From the NCBI RefSeq assembly GCF_900177665.1, contig NZ_FXAW01000010.1:1-64000 (forward strand): DNA of 64,000 bases, read 5' to 3'. Shown here one piece after another: positions 26,553 to 35,589 of this stretch (positions within the stretch are counted from its first letter, which is position 1; the number at the start of each line of letters is the position of its first letter). Source of the stretch: Marivirga sericea. Its GTDB lineage: Bacteria > Bacteroidota > Bacteroidia > Cytophagales > Cyclobacteriaceae. Position numbers and translations under genes: made by a program. Below the pieces are notes generated by a model. That model was not told where the DNA came from and did not search any database. It saw only the letters and a program-made list of their open reading frames with translations.

Positions 26553-27903
26553 CAACCATATTGAACCAATTCGGGAATTAAGCTTAGAAAAAATGCGAGC
26601 TTATGTTGAAGGTAGATTGAGCTCTCAAGAGCAGCATCAAGTGGAAAAATATTTACTGAATCATCCTTTTGAAGCAGAAGCTATGGAAGGATATTTGGAA
26701 AATCCAGACGCGCTTGCTGACTTACGGATTCTGAAGGCTAAGCTACAGGCTAGAACCACTCCCGAGCAAGAACAAAGAACAATACCTCTGTGGAGAAAAG
26801 CTTTGCCATATGCTGCAGTATTTTTATTGTTAATCCTTTCTAGCATACTCATTATTAACTTTTTTCAGCAAGATGAATCTTTTGCCCCCTTGGCTATTAA
26901 ATCGGAAGAGGCCGTAAAATTTGATCAGAACGAAAGCACTACGAACCCACCCATTGCTTTACAAGCCGAAGCAAAAGAAAAGGAAGCGGATGATCTACCA
27001 ATGGCTCAAAGCAACGATTCTGAAAGTGAGAAGGAAAAAGAAGTGCCGATTCAAACAGTCGAAGATGCTGAGCTCCTTGCTCAAAATGAAGCAATTAATA
27101 TTGAGGAGGATTTAATTGTATCAGAGACCGTAGTTCCATATGAAGACACCATTCAAGAGTTTAATGCAGACTCCATGGTGGGAAAAGTAGCAGGAATTGA
27201 GGCCGATCAAAACAAACCTTCCGTAGCAAGAAGTAAGAAGGCCACTGCTTTGGCATCGTCAATTGCTCCAACTGATGAAGAAACAGTTATCACATCAAGG
27301 AAGAAAAATGCTACTCCTCCAACTATTTCAGGAGAAGTGCTAGATGCTGAAACGGGAGAGGCTATTCCAGAAGCTAATGTAATGGTCAAGGGTACTGCAA
27401 TAGCCACAAGCACCGGTTTAGATGGTTCGTTTGAGATTGCAGCAAAGCCAAACAATGTACTTATCGTGAATTTTATCGGTATGGAACAGCAAGAATTTGT
27501 TGTGAGTGAAGAAGCGGGTAATATAATATATCTAAACGCTGATGTTGCTCAATTAAGCGAAGTAGTCGTAACAACTAGCAAAGACGAAACGGAAAAAGAT
27601 AATACCTACAGTGATGCTAGGCCCAGCATCGGCTTTTCTGAATACCGTGATTATCTCAAAGATAATTTAAGATATCCTCCAATAGCACTGGAGGAAGGTA
27701 CGGAAGGAAAGGTCAGATTAAAATTAAGTATCAGTGTAACTGGGAACATTACGGAAGTAGAGGTTCTAAAGAGCGTGGGAGATGGCTGTGATGAAGAGGC
27801 AATCCGTTTAGTGAAAGAAGGGCCAAAATGGGAACCTGCTAAAAAGGGAGATACTCCTATAGCATCAAGCAAGAAGATTTCGGTTCGGTTTAAAATTGAA
27901 TAA
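26539..27903 (+). CDS. Anti-sigma-like membrane protein with CarboxypepD_reg and TonB C-terminal domains
   Basis: Start GTG overlaps the sigma gene. Residues 1-70 resemble a cytoplasmic anti-sigma helical region (LSLEKMRAYVEGRLSSQEQHQVEKYLL). One membrane helix follows at about residues 90-110 (AVFLLLILSSILIINFF). Then comes an acidic linker, a CarboxypepD_reg-like domain at about residues 265-350 (SGEVLDAETGEAIPEANVMVKG, ending VAQLSEVVVTTS), and a TonB C-terminal domain (YPPIALEEGTEGKVRLKLSISVTGNI..VEVLKSVGDGCDEEAIRLV). Binding of the sigma factor is inferred from position and layout. The fusion with a TonB domain suggests that it senses or delivers energy across the periplasm. Confidence 0.85.
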   Translation: MEKDNNHIEPIRELSLEKMRAYVEGRLSSQEQHQVEKYLLNHPFEAEAMEGYLENPDALADLRILKAKLQARTTPEQEQRTIPLWRKALPYAAVFLLLILSSILIINFFQQDESFAPLAIKSEEAVKFDQNESTTNPPIALQAEAKEKEADDLPMAQSNDSESEKEKEVPIQTVEDAELLAQNEAINIEEDLIVSETVVPYEDTIQEFNADSMVGKVAGIEADQNKPSVARSKKATALASSIAPTDEETVITSRKKNATPPTISGEVLDAETGEAIPEANVMVKGTAIATSTGLDGSFEIAAKPNNVLIVNFIGMEQQEFVVSEEAGNIIYLNADVAQLSEVVVTTSKDETEKDNTYSDARPSIGFSEYRDYLKDNLRYPPIALEEGTEGKVRLKLSISVTGNITEVEVLKSVGDGCDEEAIRLVKEGPKWEPAKKGDTPIASSKKISVRFKIE

Positions 27904-28075
27904 AACACCTTTTTTTGTGGCAAGGCTCTTAAATCTTGCTAAAAATGGACTAGTTTAGCAATTTAACTTTAGCCTAAGGTCTGAGGTGTTTTGTAATAGC
28001 ATATATTATAAAAACCATTTTCAACTGCCACAACCTTTCTATATTTGTCCGTTCAAAAGAGAAACAATATTCCTA

Positions 28076-31000
28076 ATGCGCATAACAAACGCCCATCAGA
28101 ATAATCTTAGAAACATTGATCTTAGTATTCCTGAAGATCGGCTGATTGTGGTAACCGGTTTATCAGGCTCTGGCAAATCATCTCTGGCTATGGGCGTCAT
28201 TGCTAATGAAGGTTATCGATATTTTTTAGAGAGTCTTCCGGCTTACAACCAACAAAATGGCCATCTGATCCCCACCGCTGAGGTTGATGATATACAGGAT
28301 TTACCGCCTGTGATTAAAGTGGAACAATCAAAACGATTTCAGTCAATTAATGCAACTTTTGGTACACTATCAGAGCTAACCGCCATTTTCAGGATTATAT
28401 TTGCACGCTATGCAGGAGAAGAAAAGATGAGCAAATCGCTCTTTTCTTTCAATCACCCACGGGGAGCTTGTGAAGTATGCAGAGGAATTGGAGAGGCAGA
28501 GTATATTGACCTTGACAAACTCATTGGCGATGAAAATAAAACGCTAAGAGAAGGAGCCATCACGACTACCCTTCCAGGTGGCTACATTGTCTATTCACAG
28601 ATCACAGTTGAGGAGCTCAACAAAGTATGTGAAGCACATGGTTTTAATGTGGATATCCCTTGGAAGGAGCTTACTAAAGAACAACAAGATGTAGTTCTAA
28701 ACGGAAGTAATAGACTTAAAGTGTTTTATGGTAAACATGGCTTGGAGTCTCGATTGAGATGGGAAGGCATTAAGGCAAAACCAAGAGAAGAGGGCTATTA
28801 TAAAGGTATGCTGCCGATCATGCATGATATTCTCAGAAGAGATAGAAACCCTAACATTCTGAAATTTGCCAGTTCTAAAGTTTGCCCGAGTTGCAAAGGC
28901 GCAAGGATCAAAGCGGAGCATCTTAAGCTCAAATGGCAAGGACTAAATTTTCAAGACTGGATGGCGCTGACTTTAGGCCAGTTATATGAAAACCTGAGTT
29001 CGCTTCAGCTTTCGGCTGGTGAAAAAGTGCTCGCAGATAAGATCACCATCCAATTATATGACCTCATTCGACTAGGTATGGAAGATTATCAGTTGAGTAC
29101 AGCTAGCACCGAAATTTCTTCCGGTGATGCGCAACGAATCAAACTGATCAATCAGGTGAATAGTAATCTGCAGGGCATTTTATATGTTTTTGATGAGCCC
29201 TCAATTGGCTTATCGGCAGATTATCAGCAATATTTACTCCACATCCTAGACCGCTTGATTCGCAGAGGCAATACGGTGATGGTTGTGGAGCATGACCTAG
29301 AATTTATTAAGTCTGCTGATTGGATTGTGGAATTAGGCCCCGAAGCGGGCGTTCATGGTGGTGAAGTTATTTTTAACGGCTCTATCCAAGATTTTCTAAA
29401 GGCCAAGAGTATAAACAGTCCAACTTTAGAAGCCTTGAGACATGGAAGTATAGATGAAAATAAGCCTCCTAAAAATGTGTCGGAGACTAATTTTACTCCT
29501 GAAGCACAAGAACTGACAGTCATAAGTCGAAAGACTCCCGGACTACTTCAAAGCATTTCGAGCTTTTGTCAAAGGCAAGATTTAAGCTTGCTCACGGTAA
29601 CGGATCAGCCAATAGGAAAGACACCAAGAAGTAATCCCGCCACCTATACGGGCTTAGCTGATAAAATACGTGATTTGCTGGCTAAAACCTCTGAAGCCAA
29701 AGCGCTAAAGTTAGCTAAAGGAGCTTTTTCTTTTAACAACAAAACCGGAAGATGCGAGGCCTGCGAAGGAGCGGGAGTGATTACGCTATCGATGAGTGCG
29801 CTTGGAAATATTAATCAGATTTGTCCGACATGTAACGGTAAGCGATTTAAGCCGGAAGTGCTTCGTGTTCATTGGCAGGATAAGAACATTGCAGACCTCT
29901 ATAACCTCAGCATTGAGGCCGCTTTTGATTTCTTCAAGGGCGAAAAGCAACTGACCAAAATCTTGTCTTTGATGGTGCAACTTGGGTTAGGTTATATCAA
30001 ACTAGGACAACCTTCTAATACCTTATCGGGAGGAGAAGCACAGCGAATAAAACTTACAAAACATTTTGCCAAAAATTCGAAAAGGACACTTTTAATACTG
30101 GAAGAACCTAGCATCGGATTGCATCACAAAAATGTGAGACAACTGCTTGCTGCTCTGCACCAACTAAAGGAACAAACGGCAGGTATTGTATGCTTTGAGA
30201 ATCATGCGCTCTTTCAAACAGGATGTGACACTTTAGTGGACAATGCATTGAAAGTACAACCCATTGAAGTCAAAGAAGAAGCAAAACAGCAGAGGGAAAA
30301 GATTATCATTCAAGGTGCACGAACACACTCATTAAAGGACCTGAACTTGGAACTACCTAAGCATAAGTTATCTGTAGTCACAGGAATTTCGGGTTCGGGT
30401 AAATCCTCTTTAGTAATAGAAACACTGCATGGTTTCGGCCTGCAGGAAATGACTAAGCAATTCTCCAGCTATCAGCAGTCGAGAGTGGGTGTGAATTTTC
30501 AGTTTGAAGTGAACCACATTGAAGGCCTCACGCCTACGATTTGTATTACTCGAAAGCAAAAGAACTACTCTATTCGAACGGACATTGCCAAGCAAACGGG
30601 CATCGATAAGATCTTACGGTTCGCCTTTTCCCGAAAAGCGCAATATGAAGAGGAGGATTTATCCGCCAGTCATTTTTCAAATAATCACGAATTAGGTAAA
30701 TGTGCCGTCTGTGAAGGTATTGGACAAGAATTGCTGCCCGACCTCCAAAAATTGGTGTTAGAAGAGAACAAAAGTATTTCCGATGGCCTCTTTGCTCATA
30801 ATAAAGCCATTGGTTATTATGGCGATCCGGCAGGGCAATATATGGCAATCCTGAAGAAAGTAGCCTCTGAAAATGGCTTTAGTCTAGACACGCCTTTCAA
30901 GGAATTAAGTGAAGCACAAAAGGATATTCTATTTCGTGGAACGGGAGAGAAAGTATGGAAAGCGACTTGGGAATACAAAACGAAAACACGTTCAGGCACT

Positions 31001-32566
31001 CAAGACTTGAACATGAAATGGGAAGGCCTCTTTCAGTATCTCCAAGATGAATATTTCAAAACTCGAAAGAACAAGAACATCAGTCAACTGACTGCTCTCT
31101 TTTCTTATAGCAAATGTAGCCATTGTGAAGGCAGCGGATTAAAACCTGAAAGACTGTCTTTTACCATAGCCGGAAAATCTATTCATGCTATTAAATCCAT
31201 GGACTTTAGAGAACTGGGCGAATGGTTAGAAGCCGAAGACACAAGTGAAGATATTGATGGAAAGTTACTTGCTAAAATCTATCCTCACTTAATCAACACC
31301 ATTAAGAGGGCGAAGCAATTGCATATTGACCATCTGCAACTCAACAGAAAATCTCCTACGCTATCCGGTGGGGAAAACCAAAGAGTAGAACTCATTAAAC
31401 AGCTCAATAGTCCGCTGAAAGGAGTCACTTATTTACTGGATGAACCTTCTGCAGGCTTATCGAATGATAACATTCCTGACCTCATTCAAATTCTGAAAGA
31501 GTTGATTGAGAAAGGAAATACCGTCATCGTGATTGAGCATAACAAAGCCATTATTCATGCGGCCGATCATTTGGTACAGATTGGACCAAAAGCCGGAAAG
31601 CTGGGGGGATATATCACTTATCAAGGCACTACCGAAGGTCTGCTACAGCGAGACGATTGCCATCCTTTCCTGAAAGCACCAAGTAAACCTGTGAAACTAG
31701 AAGACAGCAATAAACATATTAGTATTCGCAAACTGGCTAAACATACCTTGGTGCGAGATGCACTTGATCTTCCAATTGGCGGTATTACAGCACTGACAGG
31801 AAAATCAGGAATAGGAAAAACCACCTTAGTAAAAGACATAATTATTCCGAGTATTGAAAACGGAACTGCGGTGAATTGTGACAGCATTGAGTACCCTAAA
31901 GAATATAATGGCGCACAATATTTTGAGCCTAAAAAGCTAAACAGCCATAATGCCACTTTACTGGTTTCCTATTTGGATTTGTTGAAAGACATCACGAGAA
32001 TTTTTGCTACAGAAACAGGTAGAAAAGCAACCGACTTTTCCTATAAAACCAAAAGTAGTCAGTGCCCGGCTTGCAAAGGAAAAGGATTTGTAGAAACTAG
32101 CCTGGATGTTGCCGCCAATGCAATTGAAAAGTGTGAGGATTGCGATGGCAAGCGCTATCAAGACCACATTCTAAAACTTGAAGTCCAGAAAAGGAATATA
32201 GCAGATGTATTGGCTCTCAATATTTCGGAATTACACACTTGGTTTACGGACTTTAAAGTGTCGAATTCTACACTTAATTTTACTAGAAGTCTAGAGGAAA
32301 TCGGCTTGGCACATTTAAGTTTAGAGCAGACAGTGCAATCACTTTCTTCTGGTGAAAAGCAACGCTTACTTCTCTTGACCTGGCTACAAGATGCTCCGCA
32401 GAATCAATTATTTATTTTGGATGAGCCGAGCACAGGACTTCATTATGCGGATATTGATTTACTATATGCAATCTTAGAAAAACTGAGCATTCACAATGAC
32501 ATTTTGGTGATTGAGCACAATCCTTATCTACTGGAGAAGATTGGGGTTGGAAAGGTATTGAGGTGA
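28076..32566 (+). CDS. Tandem (double-length) UvrA-like ABC ATPase, 1496 aa
   Basis: The ATG at 28076 (MRITNAHQNNLRNIDL) is chosen because the 30 codons before it are not UvrA-like. Four ABC half-units are visible. Unit 1 has Walker A GLSGSGKSS, a CxxC zinc pair and signature SSGDAQRIKL. Unit 2 lacks Walker A but keeps DQPIGKTPRSNPATYTG, CEACEGAG..CPTCNGKRF and TLSGGEAQRIKL. Unit 3 has GISGSGKSS and TLSGGENQRVEL. Unit 4 has GKSGIGKTT and SLSSGEKQRLLL. Ordinary UvrA has two units (about 940 aa) and works as a dimer, so this is a head-to-tail covalent dimer. Its role may be DNA repair or antibiotic resistance; this is not decidable here. Confidence 0.92.
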   Translation: MRITNAHQNNLRNIDLSIPEDRLIVVTGLSGSGKSSLAMGVIANEGYRYFLESLPAYNQQNGHLIPTAEVDDIQDLPPVIKVEQSKRFQSINATFGTLSELTAIFRIIFARYAGEEKMSKSLFSFNHPRGACEVCRGIGEAEYIDLDKLIGDENKTLREGAITTTLPGGYIVYSQITVEELNKVCEAHGFNVDIPWKELTKEQQDVVLNGSNRLKVFYGKHGLESRLRWEGIKAKPREEGYYKGMLPIMHDILRRDRNPNILKFASSKVCPSCKGARIKAEHLKLKWQGLNFQDWMALTLGQLYENLSSLQLSAGEKVLADKITIQLYDLIRLGMEDYQLSTASTEISSGDAQRIKLINQVNSNLQGILYVFDEPSIGLSADYQQYLLHILDRLIRRGNTVMVVEHDLEFIKSADWIVELGPEAGVHGGEVIFNGSIQDFLKAKSINSPTLEALRHGSIDENKPPKNVSETNFTPEAQELTVISRKTPGLLQSISSFCQRQDLSLLTVTDQPIGKTPRSNPATYTGLADKIRDLLAKTSEAKALKLAKGAFSFNNKTGRCEACEGAGVITLSMSALGNINQICPTCNGKRFKPEVLRVHWQDKNIADLYNLSIEAAFDFFKGEKQLTKILSLMVQLGLGYIKLGQPSNTLSGGEAQRIKLTKHFAKNSKRTLLILEEPSIGLHHKNVRQLLAALHQLKEQTAGIVCFENHALFQTGCDTLVDNALKVQPIEVKEEAKQQREKIIIQGARTHSLKDLNLELPKHKLSVVTGISGSGKSSLVIETLHGFGLQEMTKQFSSYQQSRVGVNFQFEVNHIEGLTPTICITRKQKNYSIRTDIAKQTGIDKILRFAFSRKAQYEEEDLSASHFSNNHELGKCAVCEGIGQELLPDLQKLVLEENKSISDGLFAHNKAIGYYGDPAGQYMAILKKVASENGFSLDTPFKELSEAQKDILFRGTGEKVWKATWEYKTKTRSGTQDLNMKWEGLFQYLQDEYFKTRKNKNISQLTALFSYSKCSHCEGSGLKPERLSFTIAGKSIHAIKSMDFRELGEWLEAEDTSEDIDGKLLAKIYPHLINTIKRAKQLHIDHLQLNRKSPTLSGGENQRVELIKQLNSPLKGVTYLLDEPSAGLSNDNIPDLIQILKELIEKGNTVIVIEHNKAIIHAADHLVQIGPKAGKLGGYITYQGTTEGLLQRDDCHPFLKAPSKPVKLEDSNKHISIRKLAKHTLVRDALDLPIGGITALTGKSGIGKTTLVKDIIIPSIENGTAVNCDSIEYPKEYNGAQYFEPKKLNSHNATLLVSYLDLLKDITRIFATETGRKATDFSYKTKSSQCPACKGKGFVETSLDVAANAIEKCEDCDGKRYQDHILKLEVQKRNIADVLALNISELHTWFTDFKVSNSTLNFTRSLEEIGLAHLSLEQTVQSLSSGEKQRLLLLTWLQDAPQNQLFILDEPSTGLHYADIDLLYAILEKLSIHNDILVIEHNPYLLEKIGVGKVLR

Positions 32567-32612
32567 TTGATTTTTGAAAATTAACCCGAGTATTCGATTC
32601 TGCTAATAAATG

Positions 32613-32650
32613 CTACTGATTCATCTGTTTCTTGGCAGGTGAATCAGTAG
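32613..32650. terminator. Bidirectional stem-loop between uvrA-like and S41 genes
   Basis: CTACTGATTCATC (32613-32625) pairs with GGTGAATCAGTAG (32638-32650), a 13-bp stem with one G-T pair and a 12-nt loop. On the plus strand ACTTTTAAATTTT follows. It stands between two converging genes. Confidence 0.65.
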
Positions 32651-32696
32651 ACTTTTAAATTTTAATGTACAGTTATCCTATATTAAACATATACAA

Positions 32697-34157
32697 TTAT
32701 TCCTTCGAGTTTTCATTTTTGATTAAATGCTTCATATGGTCAATAGCATATGCTAAAACGTCAACTTTCTCATCGACATACACATCGGGTGCAATGCCGT
32801 AAGGATCTATAGGATTTTCTTCTAGATCGGGTGCTCTAAAGGAAGTTGGGAAAACAGCTGTAAAACAACCAAGGTCCAAAGGGAAACCATTAAAACCATC
32901 CACAACACCTGCTGTATTTTGCCCATAAACCACTACTTTATCACTCTGATTGGCACGGTAGACAAAGGTTTCTCCTGAGCTCCCCACTTCTTCATCGGTT
33001 AATATAATTACCTTATCAGGACCTTCTCGATAGATCGTATCTGGAGTAAAGGTCCAAGTACTGTCCCCTTTAAAGTAGGCAGTTCCCTTATTGTTGATAA
33101 ACATTTCATACTCTTTCTTCTCTTGCTCTGCGTATTCTTCAACGGACAAACCGTTATAGGCAGCCATGCCATTGATTAGATACTCCGTATTATCCTCGCT
33201 TAACCAGAAGCCATTGGCAGGCAATATGACTGGGCCGCTCAAAACATAGGGAAGCACGGGAGAATAAGTACCATCGTTTCCTCCTCCATTTCCTCTCAAA
33301 TCAACAATCATAAAATCAGCCGCTAAAATTCGATCATGATGAGCTTTCATGAGGCTATCCACATAGCTTGCTGGCACTGAGTAAAAGTCTGGAAGTCGCA
33401 AATACGGGATCTCATCTATGTAGGATATATGAAACTGGTCCATTTTCATTTCTAAGTCACTGCGCTTTTTTACGTTTTCTACTTGAGGCCAAAGTTTTAC
33501 CCACTCACTCAACCCCTCTATTTCCAGCATTCCAAAATCTGTTTGTTCTCCATTGCGCTTTTCTACTGAATGGTCTCCCATTAAGTAGTTGACTTTATAA
33601 GAGGTGCCAAATACATTTCTCAGCTCAAATTTAACCTCTCCTTTTTTCCAATCAGGATTACTACTTTCTATAATTACCGCAACATAATCTCTTTCTCTAT
33701 TACTGGGCTGTGGGCTGGGCATTATGGCCACAGTATAACCACCATTTTTCCAGATTCCTAAAATCGTATTGAGCTCGTAAGATTTCTCTTGATACTCTCT
33801 TTTAAACTGCTTTTCAGTGATCTGAATTTCTTCGCTATAGGATTCCTTGGATTGTTGGCCTGAGTTCACAATGTACGTATGACCATCCCTAAAAAAGTCA
33901 AGCCACTGCTCAAGTAATATTTTACACTCATCAAAATCTTCCGTCTTCTTGGCTTTTTCGAGCATCAAGTCTGTATGCGCATCATATAAATCTCTGTTTT
34001 CATCAGTCACTTTATACATAAACAATGAGTAATTCTTTTCATAGGCTTCTAATGCTATGTTAAAGGACTCTTCACAATTACAATCCTGCGCCTTCAAGGG
34101 CAACATGCTGAAACAAATCAAAGAAAAACTGCATACTAATTTTAACAAAGGGCTCAT
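32697..34157 (-). CDS. Secreted S41 (C-terminal processing-type) peptidase, 486 aa
   Basis: The signal peptide (about residues 1-23, MSPLLKLVCSFSLICFSMLPLKAQ) sends it to the periplasm or outside. The S41 core starts at IPYLRLPDF, with FMIVDLRGNGGGNDG and the nucleophile motif ILTDEEVGSSGETF (Ser 393/394), then GQNTAGVVDG. An N-terminal helical region replaces the usual PDZ, which I do not see. The substrate is unknown. It is a single gene, converging on the uvrA-like gene. Confidence 0.88.
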   Translation of the reverse strand: MSPLLKLVCSFSLICFSMLPLKAQDCNCEESFNIALEAYEKNYSLFMYKVTDENRDLYDAHTDLMLEKAKKTEDFDECKILLEQWLDFFRDGHTYIVNSGQQSKESYSEEIQITEKQFKREYQEKSYELNTILGIWKNGGYTVAIMPSPQPSNRERDYVAVIIESSNPDWKKGEVKFELRNVFGTSYKVNYLMGDHSVEKRNGEQTDFGMLEIEGLSEWVKLWPQVENVKKRSDLEMKMDQFHISYIDEIPYLRLPDFYSVPASYVDSLMKAHHDRILAADFMIVDLRGNGGGNDGTYSPVLPYVLSGPVILPANGFWLSEDNTEYLINGMAAYNGLSVEEYAEQEKKEYEMFINNKGTAYFKGDSTWTFTPDTIYREGPDKVIILTDEEVGSSGETFVYRANQSDKVVVYGQNTAGVVDGFNGFPLDLGCFTAVFPTSFRAPDLEENPIDPYGIAPDVYVDEKVDVLAYAIDHMKHLIKNENSKE

Positions 34158-34273
34158 TTTTAGGGGTGTTATAAGTTGAATGATTTTTATTTAAATATTA
34201 CTTTACTCCAGTAAAGTATGGTTCTGAAGTGTACAAATATGCAGTCAACTAATGCCGTAAAATTGTATAAGAT

Positions 34274-35107
34274 TTACCCTGCTGTAAAAATCCAATTTAT
34301 ATTATCACCATTTGTTGTAGAAAGCCTTTGGAAAAATGACTTAGGCGCGAAGCCCGTCAAAGACTTAAAACTTGCCACCATATGCGACTGATCGAAAAAA
34401 TTGGAGATATAGGCCAATTCAGTTAATCGATTGCCGTCAAATGATTTTTGCTTTTCACTGATCGCTATCCTGAATCTTAAGATCTTTTTGAATTCTGTTG
34501 GGGTTTTGCACAAATGCTTTTTGAACTGTTTAATGAAAGTCTTTTGACTAACTCCCAGGCCTTTTGCTAATTCATTGGTAGTGATGTTCGGGTCTTGATG
34601 AATGGCGTCAAGCGCTGCATGCAGAAAGGGATGCTTAAAACCGATTAGTTTGTCCAGCCAATACTGTTCAATGTTTATAGCTAAATCAGCATCATCGGCC
34701 ATTTTTAAGATACTTTGCATCCTCATTTCGTAATCTGGAAATGGTATAAATTCATCTACGAAGCTATGGCTATAATTTTCAAGTGGCTTTTCTAGAAAGG
34801 CATTGAGTCCCAATGGCTTAAAATAAATACATATTTCTTTGATTTCTCCTTCATATTCAACAAAAATCGGCTTGTTAAATCGGCATACCAGACTAGTATC
34901 AATAGCATCCTCCTTGCTAAATGAAATGGTCACTTTTTGATCAGTAACGATGTTTTTTGCGTTCATTACTGCACCTACAACTGAGAACAAAGTAGGGAAA
35001 GTTAAATAACTTACCTTTTCTTCCTCTTTAGAGTTCGAAAGGATGTAAAAGCATTCAATATACTTTTGAAGTTCTTGACTAAGAGGTTGAAATGTCTTGA
35101 TCTTCAT
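34274..35107 (-). CDS. AraC-family transcriptional regulator, 277 aa
   Basis: The likely start is ATG 35107 (MKIKTFQPLSQELQKYIECFY), where the DUF6597-like N-terminal sensor region begins; an upstream in-frame ATG at 35194 adds a non-matching tail. The C-terminal 100 residues hold the double helix-turn-helix: ITTNELAKGLGVSQKTFIKQFKKHLCKTPTEFKKILRFR and LTELAYISNFFDQSHMVASFKSLTGFAPKSFF. It probably senses a small molecule. Its target is unknown; the neighbouring S41 and beta-helix genes are candidates only by position. Confidence 0.88.
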   Translation of the reverse strand: MKIKTFQPLSQELQKYIECFYILSNSKEEEKVSYLTFPTLFSVVGAVMNAKNIVTDQKVTISFSKEDAIDTSLVCRFNKPIFVEYEGEIKEICIYFKPLGLNAFLEKPLENYSHSFVDEFIPFPDYEMRMQSILKMADDADLAINIEQYWLDKLIGFKHPFLHAALDAIHQDPNITTNELAKGLGVSQKTFIKQFKKHLCKTPTEFKKILRFRIAISEKQKSFDGNRLTELAYISNFFDQSHMVASFKSLTGFAPKSFFQRLSTTNGDNINWIFTAG

Positions 35108-35589
35108 TGAAAGGATTTGGGGTGATTCATGTATAGAATTTTTAATTAATATATAGCCATATAGTAACTGTACTAAAGTAGTGTTACAAATCAATACTTA
35201 CAATTATATAGTGTAAAAATCTGCCAAATCAGAAATCCATAATATCCTTAATGATTGATTAAATACTATGGAAAATGGAACTTAGTTAAATATTTCAGTG
35301 AATGCATTTGGGTGGCTTAAGAATACAATTATCTGTTTTAATTGCATTAGACAGTTTTATATCAAATACAAAAACAGCAAGCAAAAGCTCAAACAAAGGA
35401 AGCAGGTGCCAATATATTGATAGGAAGGCGAAGGTTATTTTTTGTAGAAGGTGAAAAGTCCTGTACTAACAACCCTGGTTTCAAACGGCAACTAGCTGGG
35501 CATAAAGCATTTCTTTCTGCAAAACATTCGTTTTATGAATATTTTCCATGTATAATTGATAGCAAAAATAGTATTGAATTTATCCAAAT
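35108..35589. other. 482-bp intergenic region, nothing recognised
   Basis: It separates the divergent AraC gene and the beta-helix lipoprotein gene, so both promoters should lie here. No clear promoter, repeat or small gene could be picked out. Confidence 0.4.
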
